Positions 1 to 11,784 of a stretch of DNA of 64,000 bases are shown one piece after another. A program made the position numbers and the translations under genes. Position 1 is the stretch's first letter. Each line of letters begins with the position of its first letter. The notes beneath the pieces are model-generated. The model did not search any database, had not been told where the DNA came from, and saw nothing but the letters and a program-made list of their open reading frames with translations. Origin of the DNA: Flabesymbios commensalis (Eukaryota > Annelida > Polychaeta > Terebellida > Flabelligeridae); assembly GCA_964017125.1 (NCBI GenBank), contig OZ024903.1, positions 80,090,416 to 80,154,415 on the forward strand. Reading direction: 5' to 3'.

Positions 1-643
1 CTCATTCTTTTTTTTCTACCTGAATGTTGTTGTTTTTCTGTTTAGTTTATGCAATTCAATGTTGGTGAATATGTGATGACATTCAAAATGTACCAGCGCA
101 CACAAAATACAACTATCGTAAGACCTATTTTTTCTGACCTCAAAAGGAAAAAAACAGTGCGGTTTACTTGAAAAGTGAGGAGTTGCTGGTATTTTTTTAT
201 TTTGTATAGTCGTGTGGAATGATTCTACAGGTGGGGATGGTTCTGTATGCATTTTTATGTGTACAGCAGAACTCTGTTTCTTTCAATTACTAGGGGCAAA
301 AAGTCAGAGGGGCTAAACATCACTTGCCTGTTACTTTTCTCTATGGGTAAAAACATTATATGACGTCACTGACAAGCTTACTAATCATTTCCTCATCTAT
401 ACATAGCATTCCCGGTGTTTCATAAGAACATAAAGACAGAAATGTAACGAAGTGCTATTTTGCCATCTGTGGAAACGGGATTTCAGAGTTGGTACGAAGA
501 ATTTGTCAACATTTTAGGTTAGTATCTCAAGGTCGTATTGGAGCCTAACCTTCACATATATAACGTATTAATTGGCATGCATAATGATTTATATGCAAAC
601 CCAATGGTAATCTGATATTATAAACATGAACTAAGTTGCACAC

Positions 644-704
644 CATGGGGTTAAAAGTCACAGCCACAGGGTTAAAAGTCACAGGCTGTGACTTTTAGCC
701 CCAG
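644..704. repeat. short hairpin with repeated GGTTAAAAGTCACAG
   Basis: GGGGTTAAAAGTCACAGCC (about 646-664) pairs with GGCTGTGACTTTTAGCCCC (684-702), and a second direct copy of GGGTTAAAAGTCACAG lies in the loop. The stretch 1-640 otherwise shows nothing I can identify. Confidence 0.6.
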
Positions 705-782
705 TGTACAGGTACTACTGGGTGTTAGTGGATCCTGTGAATTCCTTCTAGCCATCCCTGTTGTCTTCGAGCTCGTTCGTTT

Positions 783-1907
783 CTATGGCGTAGTACGCTG
801 CGTTATTGTACCTGTTGCAGGCTCGCACTCAAAATGTGCTGGTTTAACTCTGTCAAATGAGACTGTTTCCACCTTGCATTTTATCAGGATTTTCATAACT
901 CTGCCGCTCCTCACGATGACCCTGTATGGGCCGTCGTAAGGGGCGGTCAGAGGCGGCGCAATTGCGATTCGTCGCAAAAATACATGTGTGCATGTGTCAA
1001 TTTCCTTATACTGGGATATATTTTTCTGGTGTGTGTCGCGCGGTGGGCACAAACGGAGACGCGACATGGCTACGCGTAGCTTATCTGAGTAATTGTCCAA
1101 GTTTGTATGTGCGTCGACGGTATACTTCTCTGTAAATTCTCCTGGTAGTCTAAGTGTCGTACCATAAATCATTTCGGCAGCCGACCTGCCCAATAACTCT
1201 TCAACGGCGGAACGAACGCCAAGTAAAACGGAAAGTAGTGTAATTGTCCATGGATTCGGTGACTCGTGTGCCATAATGGCTGCTTTTAACTGAAGGTGAA
1301 AACGCTCGACCATGCTGTTCGACTGGGGGTGGTAGCTCGTTGTGCGATTTCGTACTATCCCGAACTGGTTGCATAAACCATCCCATAATTTTGATTTGAA
1401 CTGGGCGCCCCTATCTGTGGTGATAGTGGCGGGATTCCCGAGACGTGTTATCCACCCACTGAAAAGGGCATCGGCGACAGTTTCGGCTCGAATATCCACG
1501 ATAGGAATGGCTTCCGGCCAACGTGTGAAACGATCGACGCAAGTCAGTAAATATCTAGAACCGTCAGCGTATGGCAGGGGTCCGACAATATCGATGTGTA
1601 CGTGATCAAATCTCTCGGTAGGTTTGGTGAATTTGCCGAAAACTGGCTGATTGTGCCATGAAATTTTGGCGGTCTGACAGCCTTTGCAGGAACGGCACCA
1701 TTTGGCGATATCTATGTTCATTCCATGCCATACAAATCTCGTATTTATCAAAGGCTTGGTAGCTCTATGCGATGGATGACCTAATCCATGTAGATTTAAG
1801 AAAACGGTTTTTCGAAATCTTTCTGTCAGATACGGTCGATTGTGTCCTGCTGACACGTCACACCAAATCAAATGGTTATCAAATGACTTGAGCAGTTTAA
1901 CGTTCAT
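783..1907 (-). pseudogene. integrase region of the outer Gypsy fossil
   Basis: Contains an HHCC-like zinc-binding N-terminus (CKGCQTAK), the retroviral-type catalytic core with the DIVGPLP, TTDRGAQF and ERFH blocks, and a C-terminal domain (PYDGPYRV...) that closes near 783. The domain order and the RFTRWPEAIP motif are diagnostic of Ty3/Gypsy integrases. It is the best-preserved piece of the element. Confidence 0.9.
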
Positions 1908-2708
1908 AGTATGTGTGGTCAGTATTTACGAAAAAGTTACGGCCTTCTAGATTGTGTCTAAAATGTCTGATAGTGGCATACACTGCCATAAGCTCGCGGT
2001 CGAAAGCTCTGTAACGTGTCTCCGCAGCATTCAATTTTTTACTGAAAAATGAGAGTGGCTGCCAAACATTGTCTATATATTGTTGCAAAACGCCACTAGC
2101 GTCACACGTGATATTCAACGGGGCCGAAGGATCTGGATGTACCAGGAGTGTTGCATTTGCTAGTATTTGTTTAGACTCTGAAAATGCCGATTCTGCACTT
2201 TCATTCCACTTTAAATCAAAATTAGACTTCGGTGACAGCCTCGTATGACCGTCATTGGCTGCAGTCAGCTAATTGTTTAACTGCATCAACTTCGACGCGC
2301 ATTGTGGTATAAGTCGATGCTAGTAATTTACCATTCCTAAATTTCTTCTGAACAAACGTGATGGCCTAAAAAGCTTAACTCAGTTGTACCGAACTGACAT
2401 TTCTCCGGACCGATTATAATACCGTATTCGGCTAGTCGGGCGAAAAGTATTTTCAAGTGCTTCTTATGGGTACCATGATCGGGGCTGGTGACTAATAAAT
2501 CGTCTAAATATACGAATACAAAATCTAAACCGCGGGTAGCGTGATCAGTGAAACGTTGGAAAGTTTGACCGGAATTTCATAGACCAAGCGGTGTCCTGGT
2601 AAAATTGAAAAGACCAAAAGTTGTGGTAACCGCTGTCTTATGCACATCAGACGGTTCAACTGGAATTTGGTAATACAGTATTACTAGATCAATTTTAGAG
2701 AACATTTT
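1897..2708 (-). pseudogene. RNase H and distal reverse transcriptase of the outer Gypsy fossil
   Basis: The lower-coordinate part shows the Ty3/Gypsy RNase H signature (CDASG ... DRELMAVYATIRHFRHNLEGRNF). Further right are degraded distal reverse-transcriptase segments, up to the insertion point of the inner LTR element at 2708. This is part of the outer fossil. Confidence 0.8.
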
Positions 2709-3441
2709 TGTAAGCGGGTTTTATCCGTGACACAAATCCTGGTCACGGCACCAATGTAAACGGGTTTTTTCTGTGACACAAATCCTGGTCACGGCACCAA
2801 TGTAAACGGGTCTTATCCGTGATACGTTGACACGCTATCGTCGCGTGTCCCAATGTTCTGGCACGGCAAACACAACACTTGTGGATAAAATAATAAAGTC
2901 TTGAATATATATAAAATATATATTAAGCATAAAACATTCAATTTCTCAGTACACTGATGTTAGTACTTATATCTCGTTGTGTAATTTGTTGATAATTTTA
3001 CTGTTGCTTCAGTGATCTACAAGATGTTAGATACCGAAGCAACTCCCACTAAACTTAGCCAAACTTGACACGTCTCCGCTAGAATACTCCCCAATTTCTC
3101 TCTAAATTTCCTCTGAATTCTCCTCTGAATTTCCTTCTCGAAGGCTGTGAGCGCCTTCCTTTATAGCGGATCCCGACGGGCGCGATCACTTCCTGTGGTG
3201 AAATGACGTCTCCACCAATCAGGATCCTTACTTTGATATACATTCACATTCCTGGGCTGTTTTCCAGAACCGACTCACACAGGCCTCCATAACTAGGGGA
3301 CGTCCTGTATGACAATTAGTACTTGACGCAGTACCGTCTCCACCTTGTGGTTCACATGTAAACAGCCCAGGACAGCATGTTTATTCCACCCTTTACTTAC
3401 CGAAACCCCAATTTAGACACCTGCTACTTAACATTGTTACA
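2709..3441 (-). repeat. LTR of the inner element (3' LTR)
   Basis: 733 bp, TG...CA on the plus strand. It matches 7176-7908 throughout. The first ~140 bp on the plus strand are three diverged copies of a ~46-bp unit that ends in GGCACCAA. Confidence 0.92.
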
Positions 3442-3627
3442 TACCTCCCCCTATGGAATCCAACTTGTTTACACGCTTGAATTCCATATTTCAATCCCTT
3501 AAAATCCCTATGATTAGTCAAATCATATAAAAAATAAAAATATAAGTTTCGGAAGTGCGCACATCTTCCACCTATATTTTTCTTATACAAATATATATTA
3601 TTTTTACTTAAACAATGTATATGTATT

Positions 3628-3934
3628 GTCATCCTCTTCTCTGGAACAATGTCTTGAGTGGAATACACTCTAAAATCATATATATTTACATTTTAAACAT
3701 CACTTCCCAGCATATACGGTGTCTGGAACATAGTTATTGCATAGTTACAGTCATTATAATATCAGGTTTATCCAATATATAAGTATATCATCCTCTTCTC
3801 TGGAACAATGTCTTGAGTGGAATACACTCTAAAATCATATATGATGCTTTACTTACAATTTACATTTGAAATACACCTCTCAGCATTCTCTGCCTCTGGA
3901 ACATAGTTTATATACAGTCAATATAATCTCACGA
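3628..3934. repeat. ~155-bp direct duplication inside the inner LTR element
   Basis: Two copies (about 3628-3768 and 3785-3934) begin with TCATCCTCTTCTCTGGAACA and both contain TCTGGAACATAGTT near their ends. They lie just inside the 3' LTR. Confidence 0.7.
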
Positions 3935-4049
3935 TTATTAAAGTATCGTGTAGGACGTCTCCTACACACGTGCACTACCATCCAGTCATCAGGAAGACAG
4001 TCTGATTGGACCTCTGACCGTCTCAGACAGCGCCAACACCTCCGTGTTC

Positions 4050-4409
4050 TCACCACTTGATGTTTTGGCACTTGCAGGTGTTATAAATACTACGCTGCGT
4101 TTTTTTCAATTTTTTGAAACAATTTATCAATATCCCAGGGTATCTCCAGTATACTATGCCCACTGCACCTACCCCAGTCATTAACAAAATCATCAATCCT
4201 CCCAGTGTGAAGGTAACATACATGTGGCGTTTCTGTACTGGTGTCATAGTTACAATCTTAGCCTGATGTAACTTCTCTATCAATTGACTTAAGGGAATGT
4301 CATCTATGTCATTTAATTTTGGTAATCTATTTATCTCATGTATTAGATCTATGTCGTACCCTAATTCGTCGAGCGGTCCCCACACAATGTCACCCGTAAA
4401 TTTATTCAA
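4050..4409 (-). pseudogene. env-like transmembrane remnant in the inner LTR element
   Basis: About 119 residues with a hydrophobic membrane segment (VTFTLGGLMILLMTGVGAVG) after an amphipathic stretch (SQLIEKLHQAKI) and before a short basic tail. This layout matches the C-terminal anchor of envelope-like proteins of Gypsy or BEL elements. Its place upstream of the 3' LTR also fits env. The rest of the gene is not evident. It is a fossil. Confidence 0.5.
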
Positions 4410-4757
4410 ATGAGTCAGTCAGCTTGCCTAGATTTTAAATGATATTCTGCTTCGTGATAGTAAAAGCGTGCTAAAGTCATTTGGTCAGAGAAAGCATGGC
4501 ATGACATGTTTAGTTTACCATACGAAACAGCTGGACGAACTGATAGCGTTTATTGCCAACACACATAACCGTTAAAACAATGGGTTTTACTGTAATCATT
4601 ACCCATATCCATTGCAGCCACCAATATCATTATGTCTCCAGTCGCCATGAGTTGTACAGGCTCTAGCACTGGAACACAATAATATCATTTTCTTAGCTGA
4701 TGCTGATACTTTGTTTATTTTCCCTCTTAAAATAAACCCTCTTAAACTCTCTCATGT

Positions 4758-5350
4758 GTTGATAACTTCTTCTCCTGAAGTTATCAACTTAGTCACATAT
4801 CAGCGTAACTTTCTACTGATATCCCCCGATGATGGTATACTTGTGATATTAGTAGTTCTCTTTACTATTATCAACACCTCATCTTATACATGTACCAACT
4901 TACACATAAGCTGATATCTTCCCCTCGACAAGGGGTATACTCCGCTACCTCAGCAACTGATCATTGATAAATTCTTGTCCATAAATTTATCACGCTTATG
5001 CTCCTTGATAAATTCTTCTCCTGAATTTTATCAAGCGTTAATATCAGCGTGCACATCTACTGATATCTGTACCATCTCCTCAAACCCCGGGCGATCTCTG
5101 TTACCGCATTGATAATTTCTTCTCTTGAAATTTATCAACTTTTTAACTCCTCTAATATCCTCCTTGTTACCGCATTGATAATTTCTTTCTCTTGAAATTT
5201 ATCAAATTTAATCCCATATCAGCGTTAAACCTACTACTGATATTTGCCTCTCCCTGATCAGGAGAGAGCACCGTTCCTTCATTGATAAATTCTTCTCATG
5301 AATATTATCAACATTTAATCCCATATCAGCGTTAAACCTACTACTGATAT
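4758..5350. repeat. array of alternating hairpins in the inner LTR element
   Basis: Six hairpins of type A (for example GTTGATAACTTC / GAAGTTATCAAC at 4758-4788, then near 4965-4992, 5004-5035, 5109-5138, 5175-5205 and 5282-5311) are interspersed with four of type B (ATATCAG...CTGATAT at 4797-4822, 5041-5066, 5216-5243 and 5323-5350). Arms are 7-12 bp with short loops. Arm pairing is conserved where the sequence varies. The function is unknown; it could act at the RNA level. Confidence 0.75.
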
Positions 5351-5900
5351 CTGCATTATCTACCCCACCTTATTCGCTGTCGCGTTGTTGTTTACGTTTA
5401 CCTACTTTTTTTTTAACAAATTCCCTCCCTTTATGACTCTCGTTCTTTAGCAATTCGCGTTTTCCCAATTTTTAATTGTGCTTACATAATTCTCACTAAT
5501 CATTCATGTTCACCTTTCATCTCCGCTATATCTGAAATGTAACATTCAGATATTCTTAGCTCAACATGAGCACAGGGGGATTGTCTTCAGATTTACTGTC
5601 AGACATGTTAGCAAATGTTGCCCTGCTACTTTGAGCTGAACATACTTAGGTATATTTTTACTAACTTGTGATACAGGCCTCCGTCTAACCATGTCTGCAC
5701 TGTGTCTTCTTACATTTCGTATGCGCACTAATATTATGTAATATTCCTTAACCCCAAATTAAATTTCGACTGTATTTTTTCTAGCATTAATACTGTATTT
5801 TAGAGTTAAAAAAAAAATCCGAATAATACATTTAGCCCCTTGCAATAATTATTTAATTTCTGAAAATCAATACAAATCCTTGCGAATATTTATTTAATTT

Positions 5901-6258
5901 CGAAAATTAACACAAAATCTTCTTGATTTAACCAATTTGATTTCTCAATTAACAATACCAGAAACGACCATTCTGAGTGACGTGTCCTAATAATATTATA
6001 TTCTCAACATTATTCACGTCCTCGTTTAATGGCTCGTCTCTGATTTATGGCTGTCTTATACCGGCGGATCATAACTAGTAACTCATTATTTTCGAAAATC
6101 ACACAAAATCATTTTTGAATAACCAATCTGATTTCTCAGTTACACTACCGGAAACGACCATTCTGAGTGACTTGTCCTAGTAATGTTATTTTTCAACATT
6201 ATTTACGTCCTCGTTCAATGGATCGTCTCTGATTTATGGCTGTGAGATACTGGCGGAT
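5901..6258. repeat. two ~190-bp tandem units inside the inner LTR element
   Basis: Units at about 5901-6070 and 6093-6258 share GAAACGACCATTCTGAGTGA and the CGTCTCTGATTTATGGCTG block, with moderate divergence. No coding content is seen. Confidence 0.75.
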
Positions 6259-7175
6259 TATCCCCAGAATCTCTTCCATATTCACCTCTTCGGTTCGCCT
6301 TATATGTTTCCACATAATTTCTGAACTGCCTAATCAATCCTTCGATTGATCCTTATTTTCTGGGGCGCAGTTATTTGACCCGCTCCTCATAGGCCTACTG
6401 CCTTATCACCCCCCCTCCCCTCCCCCGTCACTGTATACTCAATAGTAAACAGTCTCTGTATACACAAGTACCTCCCCCAGCTTGTTTGCGTCTTTTTTAT
6501 GTCTGTCCGTCCGACCGTAAGTCCCCCAGTACGCTGGGCCCTAATGAGTATTATCTTCTTATTATTCTCAGCTGTAATATTTGTCACTAGTAGTCCCCCC
6601 TTTTTAATTTTTTGAATTACATTGTCCAAATGTGTTTTCCCAGGGAGACCAGAGATACCAGTTAACTGGAATAATTATATTTTTGTTTTGTTTTTTCCAA
6701 TGGATCAGCCAAAAGCTTCTCAAAAATATAAAGATTAATGAAAATTAACTACAGCAGCCTAGAAAATAACTGACCTCCGACTACGTGTCTGTGTGTAGCC
6801 AACTATCCAAACGTTATGTAGTTTCTGTCTAGATCTTGTCGATCCTGCTCCGTCTGTTGTCCTCTGGGTCCCGTCAGTCCTGGCAAACGCCCAACTCCTT
6901 GTTTGTCCTATGGATTGCCGTCGGTCCTGGCAAACGCCCAAAACCGTCTGGATACTGATTCCTTCTGGATCCCGTTTATCTGTCCTCCGTCTCGTCTCGA
7001 TAAAAGTGGTGGTTAGATATAGCCACCACTACGTACATTAACTAGTATTTATCCACTGATATTTGTTTTGTCGTGCCAAGTCAAGTCACTTCGTAACTTT
7101 CCAACGTTGTTAAACCAAGGTTCTTGAAATGATTTAATTCGCTTTTCAAATTAAAATCCTGTCAGATGGCACCAA

Positions 7176-7908
7176 TGTAAGCGGGTTTTATCCGTGACAC
7201 AAATCCTGGTCACGGCACCAATGTAAACGGGTTTTATCTGTGACACAAATCCTGGTTACGGCACCAATGTAAACGGGTCTTATCCGTGATACGTTGACAC
7301 GCTATCGTCGCGTGTCCCAATGTTCTGGCACGGCAAACACAACACTTGTGGATAAAAGAATAAAGTCTTGAATATATATAAAATATATATTAAGCATAAA
7401 ACATTCAATTTCTCAGTACACTGATGTTAGTACTTATATCTCGTTGTGTAATTTGTTGATAATTTTGCTGTTGCTTCAGTGATCTACAAGATGTTAGATA
7501 CCGAAGGAACTCCCACTAAACTTAGCCAAACCCGAAACGTCTCCGCTAGAATACTCCCCAGTTTCTCTCTGAATTTCCTCTGAATTCTCCTCTGAATTTC
7601 CTTCTCGAAGGCTGTGGGCGCCTTCCTTTATAGCGGATCCCGACGGGCGCGGTCACTTCCTGTGGTGAAATGACGTCTCCACCAATTAGGATCCTTACTT
7701 TGATATACATTCACATTCCTGGGCTGTTTTCCAGAACCGACTCACACAGGCCTCCAGAACTAGGAGACGTCCTGTATGACAATTAGTACTTGACGCAGTA
7801 CCGTCTCCACCATGTGGTTCACATGTAAACAGCCCAGGACAGCATGTTTATTCTACCCTTTACTTACCGAAACCACAATTTAGACACCTGCTACTTAACA
7901 TTGTTACA
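7176..7908 (-). repeat. LTR of the inner element (5' LTR)
   Basis: 733 bp, the same length as its partner. Next to it on the interior side is a TTGGTGCC primer-site start (complement of GGCACCAA at 7168-7175). Its U5 end carries the same triplicated ~46-bp unit as the partner LTR. Confidence 0.92.
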
Positions 7909-8276
7909 TTTTCGAACCAGCCAAACGCTGTGTAAAGTCTTGTATGTGTGGGATCGGGTATCGATCTGGTACGGTCTGAGCGCTCAAACTTCGATAATCG
8001 CCACATGGTCTCCAGTCGCCATTTTTCTTGGGGACCATATGAAGCGCTGAGGACCATTCACTGTCGCTGGGTTCGATAACTCCTAACTTTATCTCGCGTT
8101 TTGCAGTGACTAGTTTGTCAGGGGCTAATCGTCGTGGTCGCGCGAACACAAGGTGTCCTTTAGTCACTATTTCATGTGTAATGCCATGTTTGACGGTCTC
8201 TCCTATCGACGTGGGGCGAGTCAGTTCCGAGAACTGACCTAATAGTTTTGTGTAGTCGTTATGTACTGCGTCCACT
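7909..8276 (-). pseudogene. proximal reverse transcriptase of the outer Gypsy fossil
   Basis: Encodes the start of a Ty3/Gypsy reverse transcriptase ([11 protein letters not shown] ... [20 protein letters not shown] ... RPCGDYR ... DRYPIPHI). It abuts the inner LTR element at 7908, and the rest of the domain continues on the far side at 2708. Confidence 0.88.
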
Positions 8277-8400
8277 CTATTAAGTTACAGTGGTGTAATT
8301 GACGACAGTGAAGCAGGTATAGCTAGACCGGTTCTCATGTCTTTTAGACAACGACTTCTCAAGTCCACCAGTAAACTATAATGTATTAGGAAATCTGCCC

Positions 8401-9690
8401 CTATAATGGGCATTTGTAGTCACGTTTAAGGCCGGCGTCGACGACGCATTTGCTAGTACCGTAGGTATTAATAGTAGTATTGTTAGCTGCAACTAGGGGA
8501 AGACAGTCAGCGTCTGAAATCCTGTTAGCGCAAGACTTGGGTAGGACGCTTACTGCTGCACCCGTGTCTATTAAATATTTGCAATTATTGCGATTGTCTG
8601 CGACGTACAATAACTTAGAAGGAAATAACTTGGGAAGTGTAGCTTCCGTGAAGTCATGTCGCGTCTCTGTTATTTCCCCAGGTGCAAGAGTCGCAACCTT
8701 GCTCTGGCTTAACAGTTTAAAGAGAACGCACAAGGGTCTCAGCATGTGCGTGCTTTATCACCGAAAGTCTGGTGATAATAGCAGACGGATGTATTAGCCG
8801 TATCGGTCGGTGTCGTAGTATTCTTCTGCGATGCGTTCGGCGGCGGTAAATTCGGACGTCTAATTTCATTATGGTTATTTAAAGAACCTTGTGTATTTGG
8901 TATAAATGGTTGTGCTTGCACGTTGGGTACATATTGAGCCCTAGGGGTGCTATTGTCATTTGTCCGAGCACGTCCGGTATTCCTCCTCTTCTCTGCGGCC
9001 GTGGTGGATGTCGCTGTCTCCAGTTTTTTTAATCGACGAGACAGGTCTCCTAAAAGTCCTACTAACTTGCCGGTCTCGCTAACTTTGATTTCAGCAACCC
9101 CCGGTTTACTTTCGTCCACGTCGTTCTCAAAGCGAGTGCCCGGTCAGCCAACATGGCCAAACTCTCCAACGAGGCAATATCTGGCTGTGTGGCATCTGTC
9201 GGATGAAAGCCTGCCGTATCACAGCTCTACCAACTACAGCTTTAGTGCCGAAGCTGGCCGTCTTCTGCAATCTTCGAAGGAATCTGGATGGTATACTTAT
9301 TTGTGCGGAAAGGTTCCAGAAGCACATCTCTGACGTCTGACGCTACCTCTCCGGAGAGTGCCGCACAGGTGAGACTATATCGTTCGTCAACCGTTATATC
9401 TGATTGAACCATAGTTCTACGTCTGTAGCATAGAAGGTGGCTATCTTGAATTTCGGCAGATTAGTTGATCGCCGCAAGCTTTGTCGTCTGACTGGCGAAG
9501 GGCTTCTGGAAGATTCGCTTTTTGAATGGCTGCGCTGGCGTCTACTGCGTGCAATTCGTTCAAAATCTGCTTTCAGCTTTCTGTATTCGCTGTCAGCTGC
9601 TCGAAACTCTGCTTCACTTGCCAGAAAATAAGTCTTGTCCTTCGAGGGGTGAAGACACGAAACCTTCGCTATCATATTTGGTAGCCATCT
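8401..9690 (-). pseudogene. gag and protease region of the outer Gypsy fossil
   Basis: The lower part holds an aspartic-protease core (LIDTGAAVSVLP). The upper part is gag: an N-terminal charged helix, an Arg/Ser-rich segment (SESSRSPSPVRRQS), the conserved LPKFKIATFYATDVELWFNQ block, a Pro/Asn-rich linker and a CYYHQTFGDKARTC zinc finger of the type known from CsRn1 relatives. It is a fossil. Confidence 0.82.
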
Positions 9691-9700
9691 TGAAATGTTT

Positions 9701-11740
9701 CTAACTTGAAATTATTTAAATAGTAAAACGTTTGAGTTGTAGGTCTATTGGCTACTGGGCAGTACTCAAACGGTTATTAACATGGTATGCATTTAAAACA
9801 TACCAACTATTTTGGTTGTTGCGTCCTGCGTGGAGAACTGTGTCACAGTTATCTAGACCAATGACTAAGTCTTAATACATGCTGAATCTGTAATTTTTAA
9901 GAAGTGTCCATGCTATGTCACATATTGCAGAATATGGGGGTTGCTGAAATGTCGAAAAATTGCTGTTTCAGAAATTGCGTTTATATTGCTTTCTATTTCA
10001 TTTTAACATATAAATTGTGAAAACTGTAGGTCACAAAAATGTATATAGAATGCCAGAATAAATGCTATATTGCTACTCTAGCTATGATACTATAGTATTT
10101 TTGTAAATCGACCTGTGTGGAAATGCTTTCCACGCAAGTCGAAAAACACATAGAAACATCAAAATGGTCGCAATAGCGCAACTGTCAGTCATAATCCGGT
10201 GAATTAAATAACAATTGAAACTGGCCCATCATGAGAAATTTTCGTTCTCTTGACGATAGGTCTAGTGCGACTGTATTATTTATCTCGGTTACAGCTCGAC
10301 TTGATTTTGAAATTATTTTATTCAATTCTTGACTGACAGTAGTCTATAAAGACTATATAGTATAATCTCGCCAATGAAAATTTCCCATAATGAACATCTA
10401 ATTTTTTTTTTATAAAATGTCCATCATGAAAATCATTTACTGTGACGTCGAAATCGATCGCTCGCTTCGGTTTGTAGTATCGCACGTGGAGCTGTGCCTG
10501 TCGGTTTAGGTTGTTCGGGGGTGATGGTGTTGTGTGCTATGTATGTATGGCAGCATGCTGATCTCACCGAGTGAGTGGTGTACGCACCGATTATAGCAGC
10601 GGGCGTACATGATCTATATCATGTAGGCCTGTGTGTCGCTGATAATCGAGTGTCGTGTGCGGTAGGGCCGCCTGCTTCAACTCATTGGCATATTCATAAA
10701 CTAGGTTCTGCGCGGGCATAGGCGCGAGACGTAGTCTAGCAGCTACTGACCGCCAGAGGGCAGGTCAGCGCGAAAATATGTAAAAGTAGAATATTAAATT
10801 TATAATCGAAACTATCACACAATGTGTAATATAATTTCAGACGTCAATTTGATGCTAAAATGCGTTCATTCTCCAGACAACGTGTGGCCTAGATATGTAG
10901 GCGGGGTTTGTCAATCACGCCACCGATTCAAGATGGCGGCCTAATTTATGCTAATTATGTCAAGTTGAAAGCATGGGGTCATCCTCGCAATGAATGCCGG
11001 TATGGCGGGTTTGAGCGCGGCTATCGGTAGCCAATGGAGCTAAGGTTAGGGATACCGCAGCAAAATGGCTGCCTCACCAATACATAGTAAAATATTTCTC
11101 TTGTCGCTGAAAACAAAATATGATTTTAAATGACAAAATGTTGACCTACGGTCCTAACAATGATGTTTTAATAGGCCAAATAGGACCTTTTATTCACATA
11201 CATTACAGGCGAAGTGGACCTAGGTCTATCAAAAGTTCTCTGAGTCGAGGCGATATTTTGTTTGAACATTTTATTTTTCTAATTTTTCAGACAAGAAACC
11301 TAGTAGAGTTTCCTGAAATTCGAATCACCCAATTATGGTGTAGTCTACAACGATTTAAAATGAATTTTCAAAATATTCACCTCCCAATCGCCTACAGTGG
11401 CATAAGTAGGAGAGAAATATTCCAAAATTCTGACTTAATAGGGATGAATCGAGAAGATTCTAATTTAGTGTCGAGCAAGAAACGACGTGTCAGCCATCTT
11501 GAAAAATGGATCGCACGTGGTTATCATCCAAAATTATTAAATTTTTCGCTGTTTTCCAGCGGAAACGCGCGTGCTACTCTCTGGATAACCTTCCTAGCTA
11601 ATCCTTACTGGCATATTTGATTATGACCTACGATTTTCACGTACCTTGGGGAAAATGATGTGTCATTTTTCCGAAAAATCCCCTAAATTTTATAAAAAAC
11701 TATCCTTGAAACCAGTGGTTTTGCGTCGAGCGTTGCTCGG
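9701..11740. other. unassigned AT-rich stretch
   Basis: No gene or repeat family recognised. A 166-codon open frame at 11120-11620 (+) shows no domain, no convincing splice or initiation context and biased composition, so I do not call it a gene. A more GC-rich patch lies at about 10440-10760. Confidence 0.5.
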
Positions 11741-11784
11741 TGAAAACACTGTTGCGAGTCGTATCAAGCGGCTGTGGTCACCAA

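Larger units (their letters stand above)
2709..7908 (-). mobile_element. inner LTR retroelement inserted in the Gypsy fossil
   Basis: A 5.2-kb element bounded by two 733-bp LTRs (2709-3441 and 7176-7908) with TG...CA ends (TGTAAG...TTGTTACA on the plus strand). Host sequence reads through as AACATTTT and TTTTCGAACC, giving a 4-bp TTTT target duplication (2705-2708 and 7909-7912). A purine-rich tract next to 3442 (complement of TACCTCCCCCTA) and a primer-site-like TTGGTGCC next to 7175 place it on the minus strand. The LTR pair differs at roughly 20 positions by eye, so it is much younger than its host element. The interior has almost no recognisable gag or pol, only an env-like remnant and repeats. 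It is a broken, presumably non-autonomous copy. Confidence 0.9.
783..9700 (-). mobile_element. broken Ty3/Gypsy LTR element (CsRn1-like), minus strand
   Basis: Reading right to left, the parts are gag (about 9690-8739, with a C-x2-H-x-FGD-x3-C type zinc-finger segment), aspartic protease (DTGAAVSVLP), reverse transcriptase, RNase H (TCDASG, DREL) and integrase. Protein style, especially the integrase core (DIVGPLP, TTDRG, YHPQSNSMVERFH), is that of the CsRn1 branch of Ty3/Gypsy. No LTRs are evident at either side. The element is an old fossil with several breaks, and its reverse transcriptase is split by a younger LTR element at 2709-7908. Confidence 0.85.

Noticed and set aside
11120-11620. 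166-codon frame on the plus strand
   Set aside because: No domain, no splice sites of note, atypical composition; may be a chance frame in a non-coding stretch.
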